DNA of 64,000 nt from CAIWHR01 sp963724975 (GCA_963724975.1 CAVRXB010000001.1:496001-560000); one strand, 5' to 3'; counted from the first letter of the stretch, positions 18,452-27,905 are shown. Notes: generated by a model from the sequence alone, not told the origin. Made by a program: numbers and translations.

Positions 18452-18732
18452 CGATGGCGGGCCGGCATGGGTTCGGGCAGCGGGCGCTAAACTTGGTGGC
18501 GTCCGTGCGCGCCGAAGGGAACCTTAAGACTCCGCGACGGTCCGTTGTCCAGTGTTGGTTGACCGTGTTTTGGCGGGTCTTGTAGAATATCACGTTTCAG
18601 CGACGCGGCCTTTCACGACCTTTCGTGCGGCCGACTTAGCAAAGCGGTCCGGGGCGGCTATCAACGCCGTAATCGTCCCGGGTTGTTGGGTTGGGTTGGT
18701 TTTCACCGGAATCTGTACGAAAGGAACTGCCG
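18452..18732. promoter_or_regulatory. Divergent intergenic region, xseB / Rieske oxygenase
   Basis: 281 bases with no supported gene. It holds the divergent promoters; a TTGACC-N17-TAGAAT pairing (about 18558-18586) fits a sigma-70 promoter reading toward the Rieske gene. Inferred from sequence only. Confidence 0.4.
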
Positions 18733-19839
18733 ATGTCGAATCTCGCCTCGGCGGAGCATTTGCGGCGCGCCACGTCGCAGCTCCCCGCCTCCTGGTATTG
18801 CGATCCTGCAGTGTTCGCCGTCGAGCAGCAGCAGTTGTTCGCGCGCGCGCCCGGCTATGTCGGCCACGAGCTGATGGTGCCGAATCCGGGCGATTATTAC
18901 GCGCTCCAATGGCGCGACAATGCGCAGGCTCTGATCCGCAATGCGGAGGACATCGAGCTCGTTTCGAACATTTGCCGACATCGGCAGGCGATCATCCTGC
19001 AAGGCCGCGGCAATATCCCCAATATCGTGTGTCCGATCCATCGCTGGACTTACGATCTCAAAGGCCATCTCCTCGGCGCGCCGCATTTCGCCGACAACCC
19101 GTGCTTGAACCTCGGACGCACCCCGCTTTCAACCTGGAACGGACTGTTGTTCGATGGCGTACGCGACGTGCGTGCGGATCTCGCCACCCTCGGCGTGCGC
19201 GACTTCGATTTTTCGAGCCACATGCTCGACCGCGTCGAGATTCACGATTGCAACTACAACTGGAAGTCGTTCATCGAAGTCTACCTCGAGGACTATCACA
19301 TCGGCCCGTTCCACCCGGGCCTGGGCGGATTTGTCACCTGTGACGACTTGAAGTGGGAGTTCGCGCCGTGGGCGTCGGTGCAGTCCGTTGGCATCTCGAG
19401 CCTCGGCAAGGCGGGCACCAAGACCTACGAGCGCTGGCAAAAGGCCGTGCTCGACTATTACCGCGGCGAGGTTCCGAAGCACGGCGCCATCTGGCTCACC
19501 TACTACCCCAACGTGATGCTCGAGTGGTACCCGCACGTGCTCGTCATCAGCACGCTCATTCCGCGCGGCGTTGACCGGACCACCAACATCGTCGAGTTCT
19601 ACTATCCCGAGGAGATCGCGCTATTCGAGCGCGAATTCGTCGAGGCCGAGCAGGCGGCCTACCTTGAAACCGCCCACGAGGACGACGAGATCGCCGAGCG
19701 CATGGACGCCGGCCGCCGCGCCCTCTACAAGCAGGGACGCAACGAGGTGGGACCCTACCAGTCGCCCATGGAAGACGGCATGCAGCACTTCCACGAATTC
19801 CTCCGGCGCGAGCTCGACCCTCACGTCGAGTTGCGCTGA
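18733..19839 (+). CDS. Rieske [2Fe-2S] ring-hydroxylating oxygenase alpha-subunit family
   Basis: 368-residue oxygenase of the aromatic-ring dioxygenase/demethylase type; the substrate cannot be told from sequence. Rieske ligands C81, H83, C100, H103 (CRHRQAII ... CPIHRW); the mononuclear-iron region is YLEDYHIGPFHPG with the two His spaced as usual. Start at the ATG at 18733 after AAAGGAA; an upstream ATG at 18691 lacks a good ribosome site. No reductase or ferredoxin gene is adjacent; the next gene, six bases on, is a sulfurtransferase, so the two are probably cotranscribed. Confidence 0.88.
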   Translation: MSNLASAEHLRRATSQLPASWYCDPAVFAVEQQQLFARAPGYVGHELMVPNPGDYYALQWRDNAQALIRNAEDIELVSNICRHRQAIILQGRGNIPNIVCPIHRWTYDLKGHLLGAPHFADNPCLNLGRTPLSTWNGLLFDGVRDVRADLATLGVRDFDFSSHMLDRVEIHDCNYNWKSFIEVYLEDYHIGPFHPGLGGFVTCDDLKWEFAPWASVQSVGISSLGKAGTKTYERWQKAVLDYYRGEVPKHGAIWLTYYPNVMLEWYPHVLVISTLIPRGVDRTTNIVEFYYPEEIALFEREFVEAEQAAYLETAHEDDEIAERMDAGRRALYKQGRNEVGPYQSPMEDGMQHFHEFLRRELDPHVELR

Positions 19840-19845
19840 CCAGTC

Positions 19846-20694
19846 GTGCATTCGACGCTAATCTCCACCGCAGAGCTCGCCGCGCATATCGACGATCCGT
19901 CGTTCGTGATCGTCGACGTGCGGCACGAGCTATCGCAACCGGAGACGTGGGGCGAAACGCAATACCGCACGGGCCACATTTCCGGGGCTCGCTTCGCCCA
20001 CATGGACCGCGATCTTTCGGGACCGAAGACCGGCAGGAACGGCCGGCATCCGCTGCCTTCGCCGGAAAATGCGACCGCGTTCTTCAGCAGCCTCGGCATC
20101 GACTCAAGCAAGCAGGTCGTCGCCTACGATTCAGGCGGCGCGATGTATGCGCCGCGGCTGTGGTGGATGCTGCGCTGGCTCGGCCACGATGCGGTCGCCG
20201 TGCTCGACGGCGGGATCGCGAAGTGGATGCGCGAGGGACGCCCGGTGAGCACCGAATTTCCGAGCGTGCGTCCTGCCAAGTTCGCGATCCGGCACGTCGG
20301 TCCGACTGTTTCAGCGGGCGATGTTCTCGCGAGCCTCGGCAAACGTTCGCTCACGCTTGTCGATGCGCGCGGCCCCGAGCGTTTCCGCGGCGATGTCGAG
20401 CCGGTCGATCCCGTCCCCGGCCACATTCCTGGCTCTGTCAACCGCCCGTACACCGAGAACGTCCTGCCCGACGGAACGTTCAAGAAGCCCGAGGCGCTGC
20501 GCGCCGATTTCGCGGCTGTGATCGGGACGACGCCGCCCGCGGCGATCGTCAACACGTGCGGATCGGGCGTGAGCGCGTGCCACAACTTGCTGGCGATGGA
20601 ACTTGCGGGGATCACCGGAACGAAGCTGTATCCGGGGTCGTGGAGCGAATGGTCCGCGGACCCGTCGCGACCGATTGCGCGTGGTCCCGCGTAA
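19846..20694 (+). CDS. Sulfurtransferase, 3-mercaptopyruvate/thiosulfate type (two rhodanese domains)
   Basis: 282 residues from a GTG start. The first rhodanese domain is inactive (Asp-Ser where the Cys would be: VVAYDSGGAMYAPR); the second has catalytic Cys238 in the loop CGSGVSAC, the form typical of 3-mercaptopyruvate sulfurtransferase. The substrate motif PGHIPGSVNRPY is present. Transfers sulfane sulfur to thiol acceptors. The gene begins six bases after the Rieske gene, implying cotranscription. Confidence 0.9.
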   Translation: MHSTLISTAELAAHIDDPSFVIVDVRHELSQPETWGETQYRTGHISGARFAHMDRDLSGPKTGRNGRHPLPSPENATAFFSSLGIDSSKQVVAYDSGGAMYAPRLWWMLRWLGHDAVAVLDGGIAKWMREGRPVSTEFPSVRPAKFAIRHVGPTVSAGDVLASLGKRSLTLVDARGPERFRGDVEPVDPVPGHIPGSVNRPYTENVLPDGTFKKPEALRADFAAVIGTTPPAAIVNTCGSGVSACHNLLAMELAGITGTKLYPGSWSEWSADPSRPIARGPA

Positions 20695-20714
20695 CGGCTG
20701 ACGTTTGCACCAAG

Positions 20715-21290
20715 CTAACGGCCAAGCGGCCAAGCGGCGAGCTTCCGATAGATCGAACCGGCAGCGGACAATTCGGAGGCGTTGAGCGCGACGCGTTCGA
20801 CACGCCACTTGATTGGCGCAATCTTCATCGTCGCGACGGTTCCGCAGCGGCGCGCAAGCGTGACGTGTGCTCGATATATCCGCCGCTCGACGGGAAACGC
20901 TGCCGCCGCGAGTCCGTTGCGCAGTGCGAACACGAGGTCCTCGAGCTCCGTCGGCAGCGTGTCGGTGCCGAGCCACGTGATTCCCGCGTGGTGAAACGCG
21001 CCCAGTCGATCGAGTGTGAGCGTGAACGGCGCGGCGGATCTCGCGGCCGATGCGCCGATATGCTCCAGCTCGGCGAGTCGATCGGGCTCGACATTGCCCA
21101 CGAACGCGACGGTCAGGTGGATATTCTCCGGACGCGGCGCGCGGCCGCCGGCCTGGCTGACCACGTCATGCGCGAGCACGGCGATGCCTTCCCGCGCGGA
21201 TACGTCCGGCCACAGTGCAAAGAAGACGCGGAGGATCTCCGGGCGCTCCGGATGATTGCTCGCCGCTGAGGTCTTCGTCCGCTTCGGCAC
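20715..21290 (-). CDS. thpR: RNA 2',3'-cyclic phosphodiesterase (2'-5' RNA ligase family)
   Basis: 191-residue two-histidine phosphodiesterase. The two HxT motifs are HLTVAFVG (near residue 58) and HVTLARR (near 145). The family hydrolyses 2',3'-cyclic phosphates at RNA ends; the biological substrate in bacteria is uncertain. It lies downstream of aceA on the same strand but behind a terminator. Convergent with the sulfurtransferase gene. Confidence 0.88.
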   Translation of the reverse strand: MPKRTKTSAASNHPERPEILRVFFALWPDVSAREGIAVLAHDVVSQAGGRAPRPENIHLTVAFVGNVEPDRLAELEHIGASAARSAAPFTLTLDRLGAFHHAGITWLGTDTLPTELEDLVFALRNGLAAAAFPVERRIYRAHVTLARRCGTVATMKIAPIKWRVERVALNASELSAAGSIYRKLAAWPLGR

Positions 21291-21308
21291 GCCCTAGTCT
21301 ATTCGAGG

Positions 21309-21346
21309 TAAAAAAAACCGCGCGACCCTTGCGGGCGGCGCGGTTC
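21309..21346 (-). terminator. Rho-independent terminator after aceA
   Basis: On the minus strand AACCGCGC pairs with GCGCGGTT across a 14-nt loop and runs directly into eight T. It lies 22 bases after the aceA stop. Confidence 0.85.
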
Positions 21347-21367
21347 GTCAGGAGATTGCCGTGTCGT

Positions 21368-22681
21368 TCAGCCGTTGGCGACTTGCAGTTCTGCCTTCGG
21401 CTTGTCGAAGAATTGCTCGTCCTCGGTCGAGTTCTTAAGCGCGGTCGTCGACGCCTGGCTGCCCTGGATCGTGGTGGTGACGGCGTCGAAGTAGCTCGTT
21501 CCGACTTCGCGCTGATGCTTGATCGCAGTAAAGCCTTTCGACATGGCGGCGAACTCGGCTTCCTGCAACTCGACGAACGCCGTCATGTGCTCGTGCGCGT
21601 AGCCGTGCGCAAGGTTGAACATCGAGTAGTTGAGGCTGTGGAACCCGGCGAGCGTGATGAACTGGAACTTGTACCCCATGGCGCCGAGATCGCGCTGGAA
21701 TCGCGCAACCGTCGCGTCATCGAGATTCTTCTTCCAGTTGAACGACGGCGAGCAGTTGTAGGCCAGCATCTTTCCCGGGAATTTCGCATGGATCGCATCG
21801 GCGAATGCCTTGGCGAAGGCAAGGTCCGGCTTGCCGGTTTCGCACCAGATGAGATCGGCAAACGGCGCGTAGGCGAGACCGCGCGACACCGCCTGCTCGA
21901 GGCCGTTGTGCGTCTTGTAGAAGCCTTCGACGGTGCGCTCTCCGGTGAGGAAGGGCTTGTCGTTGTCGTCGATGTCGGACGTGACGAGATCCGCCGCTTC
22001 GGCATCGGTGCGCGCGAGGATGATCGTCGCCACGCCCATGCAATCAGCGGCGAGCCGCGCGGCGATCAGCTTGTCCACGGCTTCGCGCGTCGGCACGAGG
22101 ACCTTGCCGCCCATGTGGCCGCACTTTTTGACCGACGCCAGCTGGTCTTCGAAGTGCACACCGGCGGCGCCCGCCTCGATCATTGCTTTCATGAGCTCGA
22201 ACGCATTCAGCACACCGCCGAATCCGGCTTCGGCGTCGGCGACGATCGGTGCGAAGTAGTCGAGGCTGCCGCTGCCTTCCATATGCTGGATCTGGTCGGC
22301 GCGCGCGAACGTGTTGTTGATGCGCTTGACTACGTTCGGCACCGAGTTGACCGGATACAGCGACTGATCCGGATACATCTCGCCGGCGATATTCGCGTCC
22401 GCCGCGACCTGCCAACCGGACAGGTAGATCGCCTTCAGGCCCGCCTTGACCTGCTGCATCGCCTGGTTGCCGCTCATCGCACCGAGCGAATTGACGAAGG
22501 GTTCGTCGTTGACGAGCTTCCAGAGCTTTTCCGCGCCGCGTCGCGCGAGCGTGTGCTCTATCTGTACCGAGCCGCGCAGGCGAACGACGTCTTCCGCCGT
22601 GTAGCCGCGCGTGATGCCCTTCCAACGGGGATTTTCAGACCACTCCTTCTTCAACCGTGCGGCTTCGAGATCGTAACTCAT
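21368..22681 (-). CDS. aceA: Isocitrate lyase
   Basis: Splits isocitrate to glyoxylate and succinate, the first step of the glyoxylate shunt. 437 residues. Signature KKCGHMGGKVL with the catalytic Cys near residue 180; SWQVAAD-type N-terminal region (SGWQVAADANIAGEMYPDQS); FAPIVADAEAGFGG; NCSPSFNW. Start at the ATG at 22681, preceded by AAGGAGATGGGAG; the frame is open 16 codons further upstream without a ribosome site. Malate synthase is not in the window; icd, the competing enzyme, lies 6 kb away. Confidence 0.96.
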   Translation of the reverse strand: MSYDLEAARLKKEWSENPRWKGITRGYTAEDVVRLRGSVQIEHTLARRGAEKLWKLVNDEPFVNSLGAMSGNQAMQQVKAGLKAIYLSGWQVAADANIAGEMYPDQSLYPVNSVPNVVKRINNTFARADQIQHMEGSGSLDYFAPIVADAEAGFGGVLNAFELMKAMIEAGAAGVHFEDQLASVKKCGHMGGKVLVPTREAVDKLIAARLAADCMGVATIILARTDAEAADLVTSDIDDNDKPFLTGERTVEGFYKTHNGLEQAVSRGLAYAPFADLIWCETGKPDLAFAKAFADAIHAKFPGKMLAYNCSPSFNWKKNLDDATVARFQRDLGAMGYKFQFITLAGFHSLNYSMFNLAHGYAHEHMTAFVELQEAEFAAMSKGFTAIKHQREVGTSYFDAVTTTIQGSQASTTALKNSTEDEQFFDKPKAELQVANG

Positions 22682-23331
22682 ACGCTGCTCCCATCTCCTT
22701 GCGTCATGGCCAATCCGCCACGCCTGCATGCGGCGGAACCTTGGTCAGCGGATGTCGCGTCGCGGAACCCGCGCACGCAACTCTCCGCAGCGTGAAAACA
22801 TCGTCGAACCCAGCCGGCGACGTTCCACTGCACGGCCCGGCGAGGATCGCTCGGCCGGACGGGCGGGTATGGATGAGGTGGAATCCACGCCCTGGCGCGG
22901 CCGCACCACAAGTCGGTGGCGGACGCTCGTGATAGAGCCAAGTTAGCAAAGTTACGCTGCGGTTACAAGAGGAATTGCCGCAATGCAGTACATTGAAACG
23001 CACATAAAATCATGATCTTAAAATGTCTTTCCGGATGCCGGAATGCAAACCGGCTGATTCGTTGTAAAAAGTGCTGCGTCGCGGGAAGAGCGCCCGTCAC
23101 TAATTTCCGGGCATGGAGATCCATTATTTGCAAGCTTCTGAATCTAAATGGTTTTCATTTATTAGTCGTTTGTAAGTGTGCACTTGCTTACCAAATGCAG
23201 ACTTCGGAATTCATTTCCGTTTACCGAAGTCCGTCGGTGTCATTGCAACCACATTCGCGCCGGCAGCCTTGTTCTTGACAGCCGCGAGCGCCGCTGCAGA
23301 CTTCGCAACGAGCCAATCCGATGGAGGCATC
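22682..23331. other. 650-base gap with an AT-rich half, aceA / flavocytochrome genes
   Basis: The aceA-proximal 250 bases are GC-rich. From about 22930 to 23290 the composition becomes clearly AT-richer than the rest of the window (runs such as TAAATGGTTTTCATTTATTA). No supported gene; the 88-codon plus-strand frame at 23012 resembles nothing. Presumably divergent promoters for aceA and the sulfide dehydrogenase pair; the composition shift could mark acquired DNA. Confidence 0.5.
23200..23231. promoter_or_regulatory. Inverted repeat upstream of the flavocytochrome c genes
   Basis: GACTTCGG (23200-23207) and CCGAAGTC (23224-23231) form an 8-bp perfect inverted repeat around an AT-rich 16-base spacer, about 100 bases before the cytochrome start. 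Could be an operator or an mRNA hairpin; no regulator gene is adjacent. Confidence 0.35.
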
Positions 23332-23646
23332 ATGCGTTGCACGGTTGTTTTCATTGCCGCCTGCGTATCGTTCTGCACCGCCACCGCGGCTGCGCAGACG
23401 ATGGACGCCAATGTCGCTCGAAGTATCGCCGCGAGTTGCGCCAACTGCCACGGAACCAACGGTGTAAGCCGCGGCGGAATCGCGAGCCTGTCCGGCATGC
23501 GCAAGGAAGACATCATCCGCACGATGCAGGATTTCAAGGCAGGCGCGAAACCCGGCACCATCATGCCGCAACTCGCCAAAGGCTATACCGACCCGCAGAT
23601 CGAACTCGCCGCCGGATGGTTTGCCGAGCAGAAGGCGGGTAAATGA
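23332..23646 (+). CDS. Cytochrome c subunit of flavocytochrome c sulfide dehydrogenase
   Basis: 104-residue exported class I cytochrome c. Start at the ATG at 23332, preceded by GGAGG. Signal peptide ends near TATAAAQ; one heme site CANCH, and a candidate axial Met in TIMPQLAKGY. By position (its ATGA stop/start overlaps the flavoprotein gene) it is the electron-accepting subunit, equivalent to FccA/SoxE-type cytochromes, passing electrons from sulfide to the respiratory chain in the periplasm. Confidence 0.88.
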   Translation: MRCTVVFIAACVSFCTATAAAQTMDANVARSIAASCANCHGTNGVSRGGIASLSGMRKEDIIRTMQDFKAGAKPGTIMPQLAKGYTDPQIELAAGWFAEQKAGK

Positions 23647-24962
23647 GTCATCACGCATGCGAGGCCGCGATCAGCGGGAGCCGCCGGAAGTTCCTGCAGT
23701 CGGCGATCGTTGCCGGGCTAAATGGAACCGCGGCGCCGACGCTTACCGGTTGTGCGTCGATGACGGCGGGATCCGGCGGCAAGGTCGTCGTCGTTGGGGC
23801 GGGTTTCGGCGGCGCGACCGCCGCCAAATACATCCGGATGTGGAGCAACGGCACGATCGACGTGACGTTAGTCGAACCGAACCCGGAATTCATCTCGTGT
23901 CCGATGTCGAACCTTGTGCTCGGCGGCAGCCAAGACCTCGCGTTCCTGACGACAAGCTACTCGAATCTCGCCTCACGCCACGGCGTGAAAATCGTTCGCG
24001 ACACGGCGACGGCCGTCGACACGGACAAGCGCGTGTTGAAGCTCACGGGCGTCAACGAGCTTGCCTATGACCGGCTCATTCTCTCACCCGGCGTGGATTT
24101 CATCTGGAATCAGGTTCCCGGACTCGATAACGCGCAGGCGCAGGCGCAAATACTCCACGCGTGGAAGGCCGGACCCCAGACCGTGGCGTTGCGAAGGCAG
24201 CTGGAAGCGATGCCGGACGGCGGCGTATTCGCGATGTCGATTCCCGTCGCGCCGTATCGCTGTCCGCCGGGGCCTTATGAGCGCGCTTGCCAAGTCGCTT
24301 GGTATTTGAAGCGGGCCAAACCGAAATCGAAGGTGCTGATCCTGGACGGCAATCCCGACGTTACATCGAAGCCCGCGCTGTTCAAGAAAGCATGGGCGGA
24401 GGAATACAAGGGCCTCGTCGAATATCGGCCGAGTCATGTGCTGACGGACGTCGATGTCGCGACCAAGACAGCGAAGTTCGAAGTCCAGGAACCCGTGCGT
24501 GCCGACGTTCTGAACGTCCTGCCTCCGCAGCGAGCGGGCACGATCGCACGGGCCGCTGGAGTCGCCACGGCGAACGACCGCTGGTGTGAGGTCGATTTCC
24601 TCACGTTCGAGTCGACGAAGGTGAAGAACATTCACATCCTCGGCGATGCGATACAGATTGCGACCGGTATGCCGAAATCCGGGCACATGGCGAATCAGCA
24701 CGCCAAGGTCTGCGCTGCTGCGGTGGTCGCGATGCTCGCCGGGCAGCCGCCGAATCCTGCGCCTGTGCTGAACAATACCTGCTACAGCATGATCACCGAC
24801 AAGGATTCAGTTCACGTCGCGTCGGTGCATCAATACGATCCGGAGAAGAAAACAATGCTGCCGGTTCAGGGCGCCGGCGGGCTGTCCCCGGCGATAAGCA
24901 ACGCAGAAGGGGTCTTCGCGTTCGCGTGGGCAAGAAACGTCTGGGCCGACATGCTGGCTTAA
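23643..24962 (+). CDS. Flavoprotein subunit of flavocytochrome c sulfide dehydrogenase
   Basis: 439-residue periplasmic flavoprotein oxidising sulfide to sulfur/polysulfide. A twin-arginine signal (SRRKFLQSAIVAGL) indicates Tat export with FAD already bound. FAD site KVVVVGAGFGGATAAKYI. Cys86 in EFISCPMSN matches the covalent FAD attachment Cys of the Allochromatium enzyme, and Cys207 (YRCPPGPYERA) and Cys380 (NNTCYSM) match its redox disulfide pair: spacings of 121 and 173 residues are close to the known 119 and 176. C-terminal FCSD-type domain present. Overlaps the cytochrome gene by four bases. Confidence 0.93.
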   Translation: MSHHACEAAISGSRRKFLQSAIVAGLNGTAAPTLTGCASMTAGSGGKVVVVGAGFGGATAAKYIRMWSNGTIDVTLVEPNPEFISCPMSNLVLGGSQDLAFLTTSYSNLASRHGVKIVRDTATAVDTDKRVLKLTGVNELAYDRLILSPGVDFIWNQVPGLDNAQAQAQILHAWKAGPQTVALRRQLEAMPDGGVFAMSIPVAPYRCPPGPYERACQVAWYLKRAKPKSKVLILDGNPDVTSKPALFKKAWAEEYKGLVEYRPSHVLTDVDVATKTAKFEVQEPVRADVLNVLPPQRAGTIARAAGVATANDRWCEVDFLTFESTKVKNIHILGDAIQIATGMPKSGHMANQHAKVCAAAVVAMLAGQPPNPAPVLNNTCYSMITDKDSVHVASVHQYDPEKKTMLPVQGAGGLSPAISNAEGVFAFAWARNVWADMLA

Positions 24963-24978
24963 CGAAGGGCGAACAAAA

Positions 24979-25004
24979 CAACGGCGCCCGCGGGCGCCGT
25001 TTTC
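24979..25004. terminator. Bidirectional terminator between flavocytochrome genes and clpA
   Basis: A perfect palindromic stem (ACGGCGCCCG / CGGGCGCCGT, 24981-25000) followed by TTTTC on the plus strand and by GTTGTTTTG on the minus strand. It separates the convergent sulfide dehydrogenase and clpA genes. Confidence 0.8.
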
Positions 25005-25022
25005 TTCGTCATCGATCTCTGC

Positions 25023-27287
25023 TCAGGCCACCGGCTCGGCTTCTTCCTTTTCCACGAACACGAGGCGGACCTTGTCGTTTTCGTCGACGTCGATCGTCAC
25101 CTGACCGCCGCCGACGAGGCGCCCGAACAGGAGCTCATCGGCGAGCGCCTTGCGGATCGTGTCCTGGATGAGCCGTGCCATCGGCCGCGCACCCATCTGC
25201 GGATCGAATCCTTTCTTCGCGAGAAACTCCTTCAACTGCGGCGTGAACGACGGCTCGACCTTCTTCTCGTGCAGCTGGACCTCGAGCTCGAGCAGGAACT
25301 TGTCGACGACCTTCAAGATCACGTCGTGGCCGAGTTGCGCGAACGAGATCGTGGCGTCAAGACGATTGCGGAACTCTGGCGTGAAGAGACGCTTGATCTC
25401 GGCCATCTCGTCACCGGCCTCGCGCGCGTTGGTGAATCCCATCGTGCCCTTCGCGAGCTCGCCGGCGCCGGCATTGGTGGTCATGATGATCGTGACGTTG
25501 CGGAAATCCGCCTTGCGACCGTTGTTATCGGTCAGCGTTCCGTGGTCCATCACCTGCAACAGGATGTTGAAGATATCCGGGTGCGCTTTTTCGATCTCGT
25601 CCATCAGGAGCACGCTGTACGGATGCTTGGTGATCGCTTCGGTGAGCTGGCCACCCTGGTCGAAGCCGATGTACCCCGGCGGCGCGCCGATCAGACGCGA
25701 AACCGCGTGGCGTTCCATGTATTCGGACATGTCGAATCGGAGCAGCTCGACGCCAAGGCAATACGCGAGCTGCCGCGCGACCTCGGTCTTGCCGACGCCG
25801 GTCGGGCCGCTGAACAGGAAGTTGCCGATCGGCTTCGCCGGATTGCCGAGGCCGGAGCGCGCCATCCGAATCGCGGCTACCAGCGCGTCGATCGCCTTGT
25901 CCTGGCCGAACACAACGTTCTTCAGGTCCCGATCAAGCGTCTTCAACGCGTTGCGGTCGTCGGAAGTGACGTTCTTTGCGGGAATGCGTGCGATCTTGGC
26001 GACGATCTCCTCGATCTCCGTCTTGCTGATCACTTTCTTCTGCTTCGATTTCGGCAGTATCTTCTGCGCTGCGCCGGCCTCGTCGATCACGTCGATCGCC
26101 TTGTCGGGCAAGTGACGGTCGTTGATGAAGCGGGCCGACAGCTCCACCGCGGTGGTGAGCGCGGCCGGCGCGTACTTGACGCCATGGTGCTCTTCGAAGC
26201 GCGACTTCAAGCCCTTCAGGATCTCGATGGTCTCGGCGATCGAGGGCTCCGGCACGTCGACCTTCTGGAACCGCCGGGACAGCGCGTGGTCCTTTTCGAA
26301 TATCTGCCGGTATTCGTTGTACGTCGTCGCGCCGATGCACTTGAGCGCACCGGTCGACAACGCCGGCTTCAGCAGGTTGGATGCGTCGAGCGTGCCGCCC
26401 GATGCCGCGCCAGCGCCGATAATTGTATGGATTTCATCGATGAACAGTATCGACTTCGGATTCTCGGCAAGCTGCTTTAGCACCGCCTTCAACCGCTGCT
26501 CGAAGTCGCCGCGATACTTGGTTCCGGCAAGCAGCGCGCCCATGTCGAGCGAGTACACCTGGTATTCCTTCAGCAGTTCGGGCACCTCGCGCTCGTTGAT
26601 GCGGCGCGCGAGGCCTTCGGCGATAGCCGTTTTGCCCACGCCGGCCTCGCCGACCAGGAGCGGATTGTTCTTGCGGCGCCGGCACAGCACCTGCACCACC
26701 CGCTCGAGCTCGAGCGCGCGGCCGATGAGCGGATCGGTCTTGCCCTGCTTCGCCAGCAGGTTGAGGTTGAGCGTGTAGGACTCGAGCGCGCCCTGCCCCT
26801 CGCTGCCGCCGTCGCCGTCGTCCTTCGCCTCGCCCTTTTCCGGCTTCTGCTGCGGGTTCTTGGTGATCCCGTGGGCGATGTAGTTGACAACATCGAGCCT
26901 CGTCACGCCGCGCTGGTTCAGGAAATAGACCGCGTGCGACTCCTTTTCGCCGAAGATCGCGACCAGCACGTTGGCGCCGGTGACTTCCTTCTTGCCTGAG
27001 GACTGGACGTGCAGGATCGCGCGCTGGATCACGCGCTGGAAACCTTGCGTCGGCTGAGTGTCTGCATCGGAGTGCGGCGACAGCCGCGGCGTGTGCTCGC
27101 CAATGAAGTCGGTCAGCACGCCGCGCAATTCGTCGAGATCAACGCCACAGGCCTTCAGCACCTCGGCGGCAGACGGGTTGTCCAGCATCGCGAGCAGGAG
27201 GTGCTCGACGGTGATGAACTCGTGCTGCTTCTGCCTGGCCTCGACAAACGCCATATGGAGGGAGACTTCCAGTTCCTGCGCAATCAT
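25023..27287 (-). CDS. clpA: ATP-dependent Clp protease ATP-binding subunit ClpA
   Basis: AAA+ unfoldase feeding ClpP. 754 residues. Order: Clp N-domain repeats, D1 with Walker A GEAGVGKT (near residue 210) and the sensor region, D2 with GPTGVGKT (near 491), RLIGAPPGYIGFDQGG pore segment, and the C-terminal D2-small domain. Start at the ATG at 27287 (MIAQELEVSLHMAF) after AAAGG; the frame is open 20 codons upstream toward clpS. It follows clpS, its adaptor, on the same strand after about 73 bases. Confidence 0.96.
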   Translation of the reverse strand: MIAQELEVSLHMAFVEARQKQHEFITVEHLLLAMLDNPSAAEVLKACGVDLDELRGVLTDFIGEHTPRLSPHSDADTQPTQGFQRVIQRAILHVQSSGKKEVTGANVLVAIFGEKESHAVYFLNQRGVTRLDVVNYIAHGITKNPQQKPEKGEAKDDGDGGSEGQGALESYTLNLNLLAKQGKTDPLIGRALELERVVQVLCRRRKNNPLLVGEAGVGKTAIAEGLARRINEREVPELLKEYQVYSLDMGALLAGTKYRGDFEQRLKAVLKQLAENPKSILFIDEIHTIIGAGAASGGTLDASNLLKPALSTGALKCIGATTYNEYRQIFEKDHALSRRFQKVDVPEPSIAETIEILKGLKSRFEEHHGVKYAPAALTTAVELSARFINDRHLPDKAIDVIDEAGAAQKILPKSKQKKVISKTEIEEIVAKIARIPAKNVTSDDRNALKTLDRDLKNVVFGQDKAIDALVAAIRMARSGLGNPAKPIGNFLFSGPTGVGKTEVARQLAYCLGVELLRFDMSEYMERHAVSRLIGAPPGYIGFDQGGQLTEAITKHPYSVLLMDEIEKAHPDIFNILLQVMDHGTLTDNNGRKADFRNVTIIMTTNAGAGELAKGTMGFTNAREAGDEMAEIKRLFTPEFRNRLDATISFAQLGHDVILKVVDKFLLELEVQLHEKKVEPSFTPQLKEFLAKKGFDPQMGARPMARLIQDTIRKALADELLFGRLVGGGQVTIDVDENDKVRLVFVEKEEAEPVA

Positions 27288-27360
27288 CTCGGTTGCCTTT
27301 CGCGGCCGCTGCCGTTGCGCCGCGGGTTGCGGCGTGACCAGCTCCATACGGCCTTAACGC

Positions 27361-27669
27361 TCAAGTCTCCTCCATCGTGCACTGCAACGGGTGCTGGTGC
27401 CGGCGCGCGATGTCGATCACCTGATCGACCTTCGCGGCCGCGACCTCGCGGACATACGTCCCGCACACCCCCATCCCCTCGCGATGCACCTGCAGCATCA
27501 CCTGCGTGGCCTTTTCCCGGCTCATCGCGAAAACAGTCTGCAACACCACGACGACAAAGTCCATCGGTGTGTAGTCGTCGTTCAGCAACAGCACCTTGAA
27601 TAGCGGCGGCGGTTTGAGGCGGACTTTCTCGGCCTCGAGCACTCCGCCGTCTTGCTGCTTGTTGGCCAT
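27361..27669 (-). CDS. clpS: ClpS, N-end-rule adaptor of ClpAP
   Basis: 102-residue adaptor that delivers N-degron substrates to ClpA. Conserved core PPPLFKVLLLNDDYTPMDFVV and MLQVHREGMGVCGTYVREVA, including the substrate-pocket residues of the family. Start chosen at the ATG at 27669 (MANKQQDGG) because it fits the family length; a TTG at 27732 would add 21 residues with no ribosome site. Upstream of clpA, divergent from the cold-shock gene. Confidence 0.94.
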   Translation of the reverse strand: MANKQQDGGVLEAEKVRLKPPPLFKVLLLNDDYTPMDFVVVVLQTVFAMSREKATQVMLQVHREGMGVCGTYVREVAAAKVDQVIDIARRHQHPLQCTMEET

Positions 27670-27905
27670 TCTCCACGGCGTGGAAACGGGAGGGGATGCC
27701 CCTATGTTTGATGATTGCAACAGATTTTTCAAGAGGAACCGCGTTTGAAGCCCGTCTGGCTTGACGAGAGCGGGATTCTGCGCTTAAAAAAGCAACGTTT
27801 GGCTCCCAAGTGGCTGCTGTTGCGGTGCGCCCAAACGTGCCGCAAATTGGTACTTGCCGCCCAAACAACAACACCCTCTCGATCATCCTGGAAGGAAGTA
27901 GCACT

